From: DUNY01 sp964520055
GTDB lineage: Bacteria > Bacillota > Thermosediminibacteria > Thermosediminibacterales > Tepidanaerobacteraceae
Assembly: GCA_964520055.1 (NCBI GenBank)
Contig: CAZFME010000029.1
Coordinates: 1 to 19,277 of the forward strand
Direction of reading: 5' to 3'
DNA length: 19,277 nucleotides
This document shows positions 1-7,626 of this stretch, piece after piece. The notes beneath the pieces are model-generated. The model did no database searches. It was not told where the DNA came from and saw only the letters and a list, made by a program, of their open reading frames with translations. Position numbers and translations under genes: made by a program. The first letter of the stretch is position 1, and every line of letters begins with the position of its first letter.

Positions 1-385
1 TTTTCCAATACAATAATACACTAATTTAAAGAAAAGTACAAGGTAATTTTTACCAGTTCGGAGGTTTTTTGTAAATTTTTTTATACTTTTTTATCTTGGT
101 CAATATTGTTTATCTAAAATTAGTGTTTTTCCATTTTATGTCTTCATGCGTTGACCGTGCCACTAAAAAAATATCTACTTAGTTGTAAGTAAATCTTTTT
201 CTAAAGCATCATCTTCTTCATCTGAATCAATAGATCCATCACTGATCATAAGCAGTCCCGGCGATAACCTGGGGAATAAAAATATAAAATCACACAGCCA
301 TTCGTATTGCCAGAATTATTTGAAATTAACTGTTTCCTCATTTTTTTGATATAAACAATAGTGAAAAAACATCAAGAGAATTTAT
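1..385. other. Gene-free stretch downstream of ispA
   Basis: I find no supportable gene here. It is AT-rich and contains a small palindrome (GGTAATTTTTACC, 42-54) but no convincing terminator after ispA. On the minus strand a stop-free run of 46 codons (178-315, stop TAG at 175-177) encodes a hydrophobic then acidic peptide ending SDEEDDALEKDLLTTK. It is preceded in the same frame by a TAA and has no upstream start codon with a Shine-Dalgarno sequence. It could be the remnant of a decayed small gene or chance. Confidence 0.5.
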
Positions 386-1276
386 TTAATAATTCCGTTT
401 TACAATAAAATCAGTAAGTTTTATGAAAAAATCATTACTTTTATACTTTGATATTAATTCTTTGGCTTCTAAAGACAGCTTTTCAACCAATTTTACTGAA
501 TTATCATAACCAAATAAATGCACAAAGGTATTTTTCTTATTTTTCGTATCACTTCCAACGGGTTTACCTAGAATTGTCTCAGTGCCTTTTATATCTAAAA
601 TATCATCTACAATTTGAAAAACCAGCCCTATTTTTTCCCCAAAACATCTGATTGTTTCTAAGTCTTGCTTTGGTGCTTCTGCAAGCCTAGCTCCTGACCA
701 AAGAGATGCGCTTATTAAACATCCTGTTTTGTGAGTGCTTATATAAAAAAGCGTATTCTTACTGATATGTTCCCCTGAGGAGGCAATGTCAACGGTTTGC
801 CCTCCAATCATTCCATATCCTCCTGCTGCCAATGATACTTTTGCTATAACGTCTATAACAGCATCAGAATATATACCATTAACTTGACTATTTTTAGCCA
901 TTGTTGCAAAAGCGTGTGTCAAAAGTGCATCACCAGCAAGCAGCGCTAAAGCATCTCCATATAGTTTGTGACATGTTGGTTTTCCTCGCCGGAAATCATC
1001 ATTGTCCATAACCGGTAAGTCATCATGTATTAGAGAATAGGTGTGTATCATTTCAATACCGCAAGCCGTAGGCATTACTTTTTCATAGGGCATTCCAAAA
1101 AACTCCGCAGCTTTCATAACCATAATAGGCCGGAGTCTTTTTCCACCGGACAGGGTGCTATAGTGCATCGCTTCATGGAGCTTTAACGGAAACACATCTT
1201 TTTGCGGAAGATACTTTATCAGTGCTTGCTCTACAGATTGTGCCAGGGACTTCATTTCTTTTTTAAAATCATTCAA
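386..1276 (-). CDS. ispA: Farnesyl diphosphate synthase (polyprenyl synthetase family)
   Basis: This is a cytosolic trans-prenyltransferase that condenses isopentenyl diphosphate with dimethylallyl and geranyl diphosphate to give farnesyl diphosphate, the precursor of undecaprenyl carrier lipid and quinones. The 296-residue length fits the family. Visible motifs are GGKRLRP (44-50), the first aspartate-rich motif DDLPVMD (85-91) and the second, DDILD (224-228). The residue five positions before the first motif is Tyr80, an aromatic residue typical of C15-producing bacterial enzymes, so FPP rather than a longer product is inferred. The TTG start overlaps the xseB stop by 8 bases and has a GGAGG 11 bases upstream. 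An in-frame ATG at codon 8 is a weaker alternative. Last gene of the nusB-xseA-xseB-ispA run, a very common Firmicute order. Confidence 0.95.
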   Translation of the reverse strand: MNDFKKEMKSLAQSVEQALIKYLPQKDVFPLKLHEAMHYSTLSGGKRLRPIMVMKAAEFFGMPYEKVMPTACGIEMIHTYSLIHDDLPVMDNDDFRRGKPTCHKLYGDALALLAGDALLTHAFATMAKNSQVNGIYSDAVIDVIAKVSLAAGGYGMIGGQTVDIASSGEHISKNTLFYISTHKTGCLISASLWSGARLAEAPKQDLETIRCFGEKIGLVFQIVDDILDIKGTETILGKPVGSDTKNKKNTFVHLFGYDNSVKLVEKLSLEAKELISKYKSNDFFIKLTDFIVKRNY

Positions 1277-1511
1277 TTAGTTCCGAACCTCCATTAAAAT
1301 CTTTTATAATTATATCCCCGTTTAAATCTTTTGTTAAAATCTGTATTCTACCTTCGGCTTGATCTAACATCTTTGAACATATTTTAACCAGTTTGACTCC
1401 TTCTTCAAAAAAGGTAAGTGCCTCCTCTAATGTTAAATCACCTTTTTCCAACTGCTGTGCTATATACTCCAGCCGGGCCAAAGCTTCCTCGTATTTATAA
1501 CCGGAATTCAA
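1269..1511 (-). CDS. xseB: Exodeoxyribonuclease VII small subunit
   Basis: Small subunit of exonuclease VII, which with XseA degrades single-stranded DNA to short oligonucleotides in the cytoplasm. At 80 residues it has the family's usual length. The core motif is visible: YEEALARLEYIAQQLEKG near the start, followed by LTLEEALTFFEEG and KLVKICSKMLDQAE, two helices expected to form a coiled-coil hairpin. The TTG start overlaps the xseA stop as TTGA (four bases), so translation is probably coupled to xseA, which would help balance subunit stoichiometry. The stop in turn overlaps the ispA start. Confidence 0.95.
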   Translation of the reverse strand: MNSGYKYEEALARLEYIAQQLEKGDLTLEEALTFFEEGVKLVKICSKMLDQAEGRIQILTKDLNGDIIIKDFNGGSELIE

Positions 1512-2725
1512 CTTTGATCATCCTTTCCCTTGCAATCTTTTACATTACACAAAAGACTTCCGTCGGCTAATAAAATAACGACTGAGTCGCCTATTTCTAC
1601 ATTATCCGGCTGTTTTATAACCTTGTTTGTATCTTCATGAATACATATGCTGTAACCCCTTTTCAGTATGGATAAAGGACTTAGGGCTTCAAGTCTGGAT
1701 ATATGGTGCTTGAGGTGTGTTTTTTGCTTTGAGATGTAATTGTTAGCATCTTTTTGCAACCTTTTTAACAGTTGGTCGATTACTAATCTTTTATTAATCA
1801 GATAAGTTTCAGGCCTTCTAAGAACTGGCGTTCTTTTAAGATACTCGATTTTTTGTCTTTTTTCACTTATATAATTTAAAATTCCGTTAATCAGTCTTAA
1901 ACTAATATGACGAATTTCATTTTTCAGCATTCGTTTTTCGGGCACTACAATTTCACCTGCAGCTGAAGGAGTCGGAGCTCTTTTATCTGCTACGAAATCG
2001 GCTATTGTATAATCGGTTTCATGACCAACAGCGGAAATAATAGGAATCTTTGAGTTTGCTATTGCTCTGGCAACTGTTTCTTCATTGAATGCCCATAATT
2101 CCTCAATTGAACCTCCACCTCGGCCAATTATTATGACGTCCAAATCCTTCAAATTGTTGAGATCTGATATTGCAGAACAGATTTCTACAGCTGCACACTT
2201 GCCTTGAACCAATACCGGATCAATTACAATATCCACATTGGGAAATCGCCTTTTTATTACAGTCAATAAATCTCTTATTGCTGCACCGGTCGGTGATGTT
2301 ATCAAACCGATTTTTTTAGGCAACAGCGGTATCTGTAGCTTTCGCTGTGATGCAAAAAGGCCTTCTTTCTCAAGTCGCGCTTTAAGTTTTTCGAAAGCAA
2401 TGTGTAAAGCCCCAATGCCATCAGGTTGCAAATCTTCTACATATAATTGGTATTCCCCACTTTTGATAAAGACACTTATGAAGCCAAACGCTATTATGCT
2501 CATGCCGTTTTCAGGTACAAAAGGAAGCAATATATTACTGCTTTTAAACATGACACAGCGAATTTGGGACCTCTCATCTTTTAAAGTAAAATACATATGT
2601 CCGGATATATGATGTGTGAAATTAGATATTTCCCCTTTTACATATATTTGTCTAAAAAGATCATCAGAGTCAAAAAGATTCTTTATGATATTGGTAACTT
2701 CACTTACAGTTAAAACAGGTTTCAA
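1508..2725 (-). CDS. xseA: Exodeoxyribonuclease VII large subunit
   Basis: Catalytic subunit of exonuclease VII, a bidirectional single-strand DNA nuclease acting in repair. At 405 residues it is full length. The N-terminal OB-fold (about residues 1-100, with VSEVTNIIKNLFDSD and VKGEISNFTHHISGHMYFTL) binds DNA. The catalytic domain follows, with LPKKIGLITSPTGAAIRDL (135-153), the hallmark GRGGGSIEELWAFN (201-214) and GHETDYTIADFVADKRAPTPSAA (234-256 region). A long helical C-terminal part follows. The start is TTG, with GGGGG seven bases upstream; no ATG lies nearby. A 137-base gap separates it from nusB and contains a loose stem (AAAGGCA at 2743-2749 with TGCCTTT at 2767-2773), which might be a weak leader hairpin. 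Confidence 0.96.
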   Translation of the reverse strand: MKPVLTVSEVTNIIKNLFDSDDLFRQIYVKGEISNFTHHISGHMYFTLKDERSQIRCVMFKSSNILLPFVPENGMSIIAFGFISVFIKSGEYQLYVEDLQPDGIGALHIAFEKLKARLEKEGLFASQRKLQIPLLPKKIGLITSPTGAAIRDLLTVIKRRFPNVDIVIDPVLVQGKCAAVEICSAISDLNNLKDLDVIIIGRGGGSIEELWAFNEETVARAIANSKIPIISAVGHETDYTIADFVADKRAPTPSAAGEIVVPEKRMLKNEIRHISLRLINGILNYISEKRQKIEYLKRTPVLRRPETYLINKRLVIDQLLKRLQKDANNYISKQKTHLKHHISRLEALSPLSILKRGYSICIHEDTNKVIKQPDNVEIGDSVVILLADGSLLCNVKDCKGKDDQS

Positions 2726-2862
2726 GATAGTACCCCCAAACGAAAGGCACGGTGGTTTTACAGTATTGCCTTTTAAAATATTATCTTTTGCTTGTTATGC
2801 ATTCAATTTACATATTAATTTACTTATTAAAAGCCGCATAAATGCCCATGCTGCTAACACTG

Positions 2863-3267
2863 TTATTTGGATGAGCAATATTTAGCAATGGAGCCCAATA
2901 ATCCATTAATAAATTTGTATGACTGCCCATCACCATATTTTTTTGCAATTTCAACGGCTTCATTTATAGAAACACTGATTGGTATATCTTCACAATAAAG
3001 CATCTCATACACTGCTAGGCGCAATATATTCCTGTCAGCAGATGCCATACGGTTAACCGTCCAATCATCGGAATATTTGTTTATGAGTTTATCAATTTGT
3101 GACAGGTTCTCTAATACACCCATTACTTCACTTAATATAAATACTTTTTGGTTTTCATTTTTTAATAAACAAATCACAATTTCTGATGCTTCCTCGATTG
3201 TATTCTCACCGATGTCTATAGCAAAAAGCATTTTAAATGCTCGCTCTCTGGCAATTTTCCTGCTCAA
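2863..3267 (-). CDS. nusB: Transcription antitermination factor NusB
   Basis: NusB binds boxA RNA together with NusE (S10) and supports antitermination, chiefly of rRNA operons, in the cytoplasm. It is an all-helical protein. I read 134 residues beginning SRKIARERAFKMLF, the classic NusB N-terminus, with the conserved IPISVSINEAVEIAKKYG and FINGLLGSIAK near the C-terminus. The longer reading frame starts at a GTG (3276) that falls inside the Shine-Dalgarno sequence GAGGAG. A TTG at 3267 lies 8 bases after GAGGAG and gives the family-typical start, so I prefer it. The stop of the DUF2273 gene abuts this ribosome binding site, implying cotranscription. Confidence 0.95.
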   Translation of the reverse strand: MSRKIARERAFKMLFAIDIGENTIEEASEIVICLLKNENQKVFILSEVMGVLENLSQIDKLINKYSDDWTVNRMASADRNILRLAVYEMLYCEDIPISVSINEAVEIAKKYGDGQSYKFINGLLGSIAKYCSSK

Positions 3268-3279
3268 AAAAGGCACTCC

Positions 3280-3498
3280 TCATCTGTTACCCGGAGGTAA
3301 GATTTTATCCAGTATATCACGAATATCTTCTTTGTTATCTATAAATTTACCTATATAGTATCCTATTATGGTACATAAAATAATAAATAAGGCTTTTAAA
3401 AAACCAAATGTAATTATTATAATGGCAATTATAAGACCTAAGATGCACCCGATTATTTTACCTCGATGTAAATTCCATAACTCCCATAAAAAGTCCAC
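3280..3498 (-). CDS. DUF2273 family small membrane protein
   Basis: A 72-residue protein with two adjacent membrane segments (about residues 15-34 and 36-52, rich in Ile, Leu and Gly) and a charged C-terminus ending DILDKILPPGNR. Members of the DUF2273 family are regularly encoded next to Asp23 and AmaP in Firmicutes; their biochemical role is not established. Here it follows amaP by 13 bases and precedes nusB by about 12. The GTG start has AAGGGGTG seven bases upstream. The inferred role is membrane association with the Asp23/AmaP envelope-stress complex, on neighbourhood only. Confidence 0.85.
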   Translation of the reverse strand: MDFLWELWNLHRGKIIGCILGLIIAIIIITFGFLKALFIILCTIIGYYIGKFIDNKEDIRDILDKILPPGNR

Positions 3499-3511
3499 CC
3501 GTGTTCACCCC

Positions 3512-4048
3512 TTATTTTGCCGCTTTTTGTTTGGACTGATTAGAAACATTATCAATGCTTACTCGAACATCTTTGATGAAAATTCCTGCAGTAGTTTCTA
3601 TGTAATCTTTGATAGCTTTTTGCAGCTCGAAAGTCATTTCCGGAATTATTACATCATGGTTGACAGTAAGCCTTAGCAATACTGATACGCCGTTTTCCCG
3701 TTTTTTTATTTTTATCTTTGAATCTTTTACATTTTCAATGTCTTGTATAACTTTTAAAACAAGACTTTCAACGGCATTTAAAGTTATACATACCTTTCCC
3801 AACTCACCGTCTCTAACAGTGGTTTCAGGAAGCTGTCTAGATTTTAGGCCATAGAGTAGAAATCTTAAACTTACAATTAATAAAATCAGGCCAACAACAC
3901 CGGTTTCCCATCGGCCATATAGAATAGATAAGCTTGTACTAAAATATTCAAAACCGACTGCTTGAATAGAAAATAAAATTAAAACAACAGACACCACAGT
4001 AAAAAACAATGCATAAATAGCAAATACTATTCTGTTAAATAAATTCAT
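3512..4048 (-). CDS. amaP: Alkaline shock response membrane anchor protein AmaP
   Basis: In Staphylococcus aureus AmaP anchors Asp23 at the membrane. This 178-residue version has the expected layout: two N-terminal hydrophobic segments (about 6-29 and 47-66), then a cytoplasmic domain related to Asp23 (about 80-165, with VCITLNAVESLVLKVIQ and a second half containing IPEMTFELQKAIKDYIETTAG). The longest frame begins at TTG 4066, but AAAGGAG lies inside that extension 8 bases before the ATG at 4048, so I use the ATG. A strong hairpin sits just upstream, between asp23 and amaP. Confidence 0.9.
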   Translation of the reverse strand: MNLFNRIVFAIYALFFTVVSVVLILFSIQAVGFEYFSTSLSILYGRWETGVVGLILLIVSLRFLLYGLKSRQLPETTVRDGELGKVCITLNAVESLVLKVIQDIENVKDSKIKIKKRENGVSVLLRLTVNHDVIIPEMTFELQKAIKDYIETTAGIFIKDVRVSIDNVSNQSKQKAAK

Positions 4049-4075
4049 GTTAAAGGCTCCTTTCAAAGGAAATTA

Positions 4076-4100
4076 ACCCCCTGAATTGCTATCAGGGGGT
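4076..4100 (-). terminator. Intercistronic hairpin between asp23 and amaP
   Basis: Perfect 9-bp arms ACCCCCTGA and TCAGGGGGT flank a 7-base loop. On the minus strand it is followed by TTAATTT, a poor U-tract. It may be a leaky terminator/attenuator lowering amaP and downstream expression, or an mRNA stabiliser protecting the asp23 message. The hairpin itself is read directly; the function is inferred. Confidence 0.7.
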
Positions 4101-4106
4101 ATTATA

Positions 4107-4487
4107 TTATTTGCTGTCTTCATCCTTTGTCGAAGAACTGAAACTCACACCTTGAATATGGATATTTATTTCGACAACGGATAAACCTGTCATATTTTCG
4201 ATAGCTTTTTTTACATTTTCTTGTACATTCCATGCCACCTCTGGTATGCGCACACCATAGTTTACAATCATATATAAATCTACGGCAGCTTCCTTTTCAC
4301 CCACCTCAACCTTAACACCTTTGGATAAATTTTTGCGTCCCAAAATCTCTGCAATTCCACCGACAATACCTCCGCTCATACCCGCTACCCCTTCGACTTC
4401 CGTAGCAGCAAGTCCGGCAATTACACCTACAACATCATCGGCTATTTTTATAGAACCTTTTTCATTGTTATAATCTTTATTGTTCAT
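4107..4487 (-). CDS. asp23: Asp23/Gls24 family envelope stress response protein
   Basis: An Asp23 (alkaline shock) family protein of 126 residues. The conserved core is visible: IKIADDVVGVIAGLAATEVEGVAG near the N-terminus, then GGKEAAVDLYMIVNYGVRIPEVAW-type segment (here EVGEKEAAVDLYMIV and GVRIPEVAWNVQENVKKAIENMTG) and a C-terminal VVEINIHIQGVSF. Family members are abundant cytosolic proteins linked to cell-envelope homeostasis, tethered by AmaP, which is encoded next. The longest frame starts at TTG 4514, but AAGGAG lies within it, about 8 bases before the ATG at 4487, which I choose. A strong vegetative promoter lies directly upstream. Confidence 0.93.
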   Translation of the reverse strand: MNNKDYNNEKGSIKIADDVVGVIAGLAATEVEGVAGMSGGIVGGIAEILGRKNLSKGVKVEVGEKEAAVDLYMIVNYGVRIPEVAWNVQENVKKAIENMTGLSVVEINIHIQGVSFSSSTKDEDSK

Positions 4488-4525
4488 GCACTTTCTCCTT
4501 CCAAGTGGTATCAAAACCTAACGAT

Positions 4526-4554
4526 ATTATAGCAAAATAAATGCACTATTACAA
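4526..4554 (-). promoter_or_regulatory. SigA-type promoter for the asp23-to-ispA unit
   Basis: On the minus strand TTGTAA (rc of 4549-4554) is separated by exactly 17 bases from a perfect TATAAT (rc of 4526-4531), which is preceded by TG plus one base, an extended -10. The predicted transcript start lies about 30 bases before the asp23 ATG. It cleanly separates the vegetative genes from the sporulation operon upstream. Confidence 0.75.
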
Positions 4555-4564
4555 TTAGAATCCC

Positions 4565-5110
4565 CTATTTTCTTTCTATAATGGTAATTTTATCTACTGT
4601 AATGCCAGTGGTTTTTGTAACAACATCCGTAATTTGGGCAACGTCTTTTGGTAAAAGACCATTAGTTTTTACTACAATATTGACAAATTCATCGGAAAAG
4701 AAAATGACTGCATCCTCAAATCCTTTTGCTTTTATTAAGTTTTCCACAATCATCTCTTTCTCTACTTTTTGAGACAAGGCTATTAAATCCTGCTGCGCTT
4801 TTTCCTTAGATTCAGTGCTGGCATTAAGGTTGTTTATCAGTTCTCTTAAATAATCGGCTTCTTGACCCCTCAACCTATCTCTTTCGAGTTTGTAGTCTAT
4901 AAAAAAATCACTTTCTAAGTTTTTTGCAATTTGAGCAGCCAGATTATCATCACCGGCAGATGTTGATACTTTTTCTAAGTCTATAGAATCTAACTGTTTT
5001 TCATATACTACTTTTGGAAAGTTACCTAAAAACATCATATACACCGACAGTATAAATATTGTAGTAAATACAATTATCAAAAGGGTTCTTTTTCTTATTA
5101 CAATTGGCAC
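4565..5110 (-). CDS. spoIIIAH: Stage III sporulation protein AH
   Basis: Mother-cell component of the SpoIIIA-SpoIIQ channel. Its extracytoplasmic domain, related to EscJ/FliF ring-building motifs, pairs with SpoIIQ from the forespore across the intermembrane space. The 181-residue protein has a basic N-terminus (IRKR), one membrane segment (about residues 8-28), a charged helical linker (about 40-125) and a C-terminal compact domain (about 125-180) containing LIKAKGFEDAVIFFSDEF, VNIVVKT and the DVAQITDVVTKTTG helix typical of the family. The GTG start has GGGAGG eight bases upstream. It is separated from spoIIIAG by 105 bases, the largest gap inside the operon, and is the last sporulation gene before the asp23 promoter. 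Confidence 0.92.
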   Translation of the reverse strand: MPIVIRKRTLLIIVFTTIFILSVYMMFLGNFPKVVYEKQLDSIDLEKVSTSAGDDNLAAQIAKNLESDFFIDYKLERDRLRGQEADYLRELINNLNASTESKEKAQQDLIALSQKVEKEMIVENLIKAKGFEDAVIFFSDEFVNIVVKTNGLLPKDVAQITDVVTKTTGITVDKITIIERK

Positions 5111-5215
5111 CTTTTTTCCCTCCCATTAATAAAGTTTATTTTAATTGCTGAAACCAACTGTTTGTTGTGACTCTAAAGCTCGGCAATTTATCATATTACC
5201 ATGACAATTCGATCC

Positions 5216-5815
5216 CTATTTTGCTAATACACTGATTTTATAAATTGGTATATCTAACAATGTAGCAGTTGATTTAATGATTTTTTCTTTAACTTTAGAT
5301 GAAGAAGCTCCATCAGCAACTATAAGTATTCCTTTTATACTTGGGGTTGTTTGCCTTAAGACCATAGCTTCTTCTTCCCCGTTTCTTCTAAGCAGCACTA
5401 CCTGTTTATTCGTTTGCTTTTCAATGATTGATCTAACACCTCCTTCATTATCTTTTTCTTCGGAATTTTTTTCAGTATCAACAATATTGAAAGCCGGTTC
5501 TATCATAAACTTATCCTCTAATGTAATCATAACTTCAACATCTCCCACACCATTGACTTGTCGCAATAAATCAGCCAGCTGCTTTTCTAACTTAATTTCA
5601 TAAGCTAGTTCCTTATTAGCCTTATCTTGCTCCACTGGGGCAGTGATGTTTTTAGTTGAAATATTTTTTTTCTCATTGACATTAATAGTGAATAGTTTAC
5701 CTAAAGATAACATCAGCAATCCCAAAACAAATAGCAAAATAAATCTTGTTACGGTTTTATTTTTAGGGTTTTTCATCCATTCTACCAGCGACTTTATGTT
5801 TGGATTTTGGTCCAT
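5216..5815 (-). CDS. spoIIIAG: Stage III sporulation protein AG
   Basis: In Bacillus subtilis SpoIIIAG forms a large ring in the intermembrane space of the engulfed forespore, part of the SpoIIIA channel. The 199-residue protein has a short cytoplasmic N-terminus, one membrane segment (about 24-43) and a ring-building domain with LEKQLADLLRQVNGVGDVEVMITLE (about 78-102) and, after a variable insertion, the second half IKGILIVADGASSSKVKEKI (about 159-178), ending in IPIYKISVLAK. The segment between, rich in Asp, Glu and Asn (about 110-130), corresponds to the family's insert in the ring-building fold. ATG start, GGAGG nine bases upstream; four bases after the spoIIIAF stop. Confidence 0.94.
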   Translation of the reverse strand: MDQNPNIKSLVEWMKNPKNKTVTRFILLFVLGLLMLSLGKLFTINVNEKKNISTKNITAPVEQDKANKELAYEIKLEKQLADLLRQVNGVGDVEVMITLEDKFMIEPAFNIVDTEKNSEEKDNEGGVRSIIEKQTNKQVVLLRRNGEEEAMVLRQTTPSIKGILIVADGASSSKVKEKIIKSTATLLDIPIYKISVLAK

Positions 5816-5819
5816 ATAT

Positions 5820-6443
5820 TCAATCCTCCAAACCTATAAAAATATTTTCTTTGGGAATATCAAATGTTGTATGTAAATATTTTATTATGCTTTTAAACTC
5901 ATCATTCTGATTTTGGTTATTAAAATTTAACTTTTTTCCACTGTTTCCTATTTTGATAGTTTCGATTAATATTTTTCCTGCTTCAGATTTTTCATCTTTG
6001 GTTTGAATATTGCTTAGTATAATTAAGAGTTGCGTTATTTTTCCAAAATTGTCACATGTATAATCTTCATGGATTTGAGCTGTTACACTTTTTACATTAT
6101 ATAAAGTCATATCAGCAAGTTTTTGAGCTATGTATTTTTCAACCTGCAATTTATACTCATCAATAGTCAGTTTGTTGTTTGTTTTATTCAGGACTTCTGA
6201 GTCATGTTTTATACCTGACTTATTTACAAAGTTTTTGTAACCCTGTGGAATTTCTATATCAATAGATACACCCTTTTGAAGAAGTGGCACCAATGGATTA
6301 ACTATTGCTATCATAACTAAAAGGCCCAGAAATACTTTTATATACTTGAGAAATTTATTTTCAGGTATTAGGAAATCGATAAAAGCTGCAAATACAACCA
6401 CCATTACAATCTGTTTAATCCAAAGGTTAATTGTGTTAAGCAT
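5820..6443 (-). CDS. spoIIIAF: Stage III sporulation protein AF
   Basis: Membrane component of the SpoIIIA complex in the mother-cell-derived outer forespore membrane. The 207-residue protein has two N-terminal membrane segments (about 5-25 and 32-52, containing LWIKQIVMVVVFAAFIDFL and VFLGLLVMIAIVNPLVPLL, both typical of the family) and a soluble C-terminal domain of about 140 residues with an alpha/beta ring-building-like pattern. The start is ATG with GAGGTGA upstream; the spoIIIAE stop is only four bases away, so translation is probably coupled. Confidence 0.93.
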   Translation of the reverse strand: MLNTINLWIKQIVMVVVFAAFIDFLIPENKFLKYIKVFLGLLVMIAIVNPLVPLLQKGVSIDIEIPQGYKNFVNKSGIKHDSEVLNKTNNKLTIDEYKLQVEKYIAQKLADMTLYNVKSVTAQIHEDYTCDNFGKITQLLIILSNIQTKDEKSEAGKILIETIKIGNSGKKLNFNNQNQNDEFKSIIKYLHTTFDIPKENIFIGLED

Positions 6444-6447
6444 GAAC

Positions 6448-7611
6448 TCACCTCATCATAACGGTTATATTTCCCGAAGCAATTATCACAGTTATAGCCA
6501 CAAAAAACATTAGTGCAACAGAGCTTACTGTAATTGCAATAAAAGCCAAGTGGCTTGCCATATCATTTAGACATTTCACCATAGCCTCCTCCCCTAGAGG
6601 CTGTATAACAGCACCGGCTAATCTATAGATTAATACCATAGTCAAGATTTTTATCACCGGAAATAAAATTGTTAAAAAAACTATTATTAACCCGACAAAC
6701 CCGATAGCATTTTTTAAAATCAAAGAACATCCCACAACTGTGTCTACAGTATCCGAGAAAATGCCACCTACAATGGGAATAAAGTTTTTTGAAGCAAATT
6801 TGGCGGTACGAATTGATATTCCATCCACCACTGATGCAGCTGCCCCCTGAACTACTAAGATACCCAGGAATGCACTGAGAAAAAGACCCAGTAAAAAAAC
6901 ACAAATTTGTTTTAACAAACAAGCCAATGACGATACATGAAAACGATCTGAAATGTTGCTCACTAACCCTAGTGCAGCAGCAAAGTAAATCATTGGAAGA
7001 AGTATATTTCTAATCCATGTACTAGAAATAGAAACTCCTATAAAAATTAATGGATTGAAAACAGCCACAGAAGTAATTCCGCCAATGGAAGCTAAAAGTG
7101 CCAGAACTATCGGTAATAAAGCTTGGATAACACTTACCATTTTGTCAATAGCATCTTTCCCTACGTTTAAAGCCATGTCAAAACTTTGAATGGCTATAAC
7201 TATCAACACTAGGAATGTGAAACCATTAGTTATCTTTCCTATATTGTTATTTTCGAAAGCGCTTTGTGCATTTTTTAAAACAGCACAAATGATTGAAAGT
7301 ATTATAAGTTCACCTAACAGGTAAAGATTTATTGATATTTCATGAAAAAAATATCTTGCTATACCTCTTAACAGACTTTTAAAATCGTAGGGTTTTTGGC
7401 CCCTAATAGCGTTTATCAAGTCCTTTAACTCATATTGAGGTATGTAATCTGCATAGGTTGAATTTAGCTGCTTGACAAAGGAATCAAATTCTGTTTTTTC
7501 GATTGTATCAAATTGCTTTTTTATAATTTCATCATTTCCCATAGCTGCTGTTGCTATTGGGAAGAACGACGCAACTAAAATGAAAATGATTAAAAATATT
7601 TTTTTTAAAAT
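6448..7611 (-). CDS. spoIIIAE: Stage III sporulation protein AE, apparent ATT start
   Basis: Large polytopic membrane protein of the SpoIIIA complex, required for channel function. The 364-codon frame beginning at ATG 7542 starts abruptly at MGNDEIIKKQFD and has no Shine-Dalgarno sequence. Reading upstream in the same frame gives 23 further codons, LKKIFLIIFILVASFFPIAT plus AA, a textbook cleavable signal peptide. These begin at an ATT (7609-7611) that lies 8 bases after a strong AGGGAGG. No ATG, GTG or TTG exists in this extension. I therefore call a 387-residue precursor initiated at ATT. The mature part has a soluble N-terminal region (to about residue 90 of the short form), then seven or so hydrophobic segments, among them IIDSFDMALNVGKDAIDKM-like and VVQGAAASVVDGISIRTAKF regions conserved in the family. 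A frameshift or sequencing error is the alternative. Confidence 0.93.
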   Translation of the reverse strand: MLKKIFLIIFILVASFFPIATAAMGNDEIIKKQFDTIEKTEFDSFVKQLNSTYADYIPQYELKDLINAIRGQKPYDFKSLLRGIARYFFHEISINLYLLGELIILSIICAVLKNAQSAFENNNIGKITNGFTFLVLIVIAIQSFDMALNVGKDAIDKMVSVIQALLPIVLALLASIGGITSVAVFNPLIFIGVSISSTWIRNILLPMIYFAAALGLVSNISDRFHVSSLACLLKQICVFLLGLFLSAFLGILVVQGAAASVVDGISIRTAKFASKNFIPIVGGIFSDTVDTVVGCSLILKNAIGFVGLIIVFLTILFPVIKILTMVLIYRLAGAVIQPLGEEAMVKCLNDMASHLAFIAITVSSVALMFFVAITVIIASGNITVMMR

Positions 7612-7626
7612 ACTATAAGCCTCCCT

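Noticed and set aside
2238..2612. 124-codon plus-strand frame opposite xseA
   Set aside because: Lies entirely antisense to the catalytic part of xseA, with no family features and no ribosome binding site.
2743..2773. Stem AAAGGCA/TGCCTTT ahead of xseA as a terminator or riboswitch
   Set aside because: Seven pairs around a 17-base loop without a T-run; not strong enough for a separate feature.
7540..7542. ATG at this position as the spoIIIAE start
   Set aside because: No Shine-Dalgarno sequence precedes it and it would discard an intact signal peptide that has its own strong ribosome binding site.
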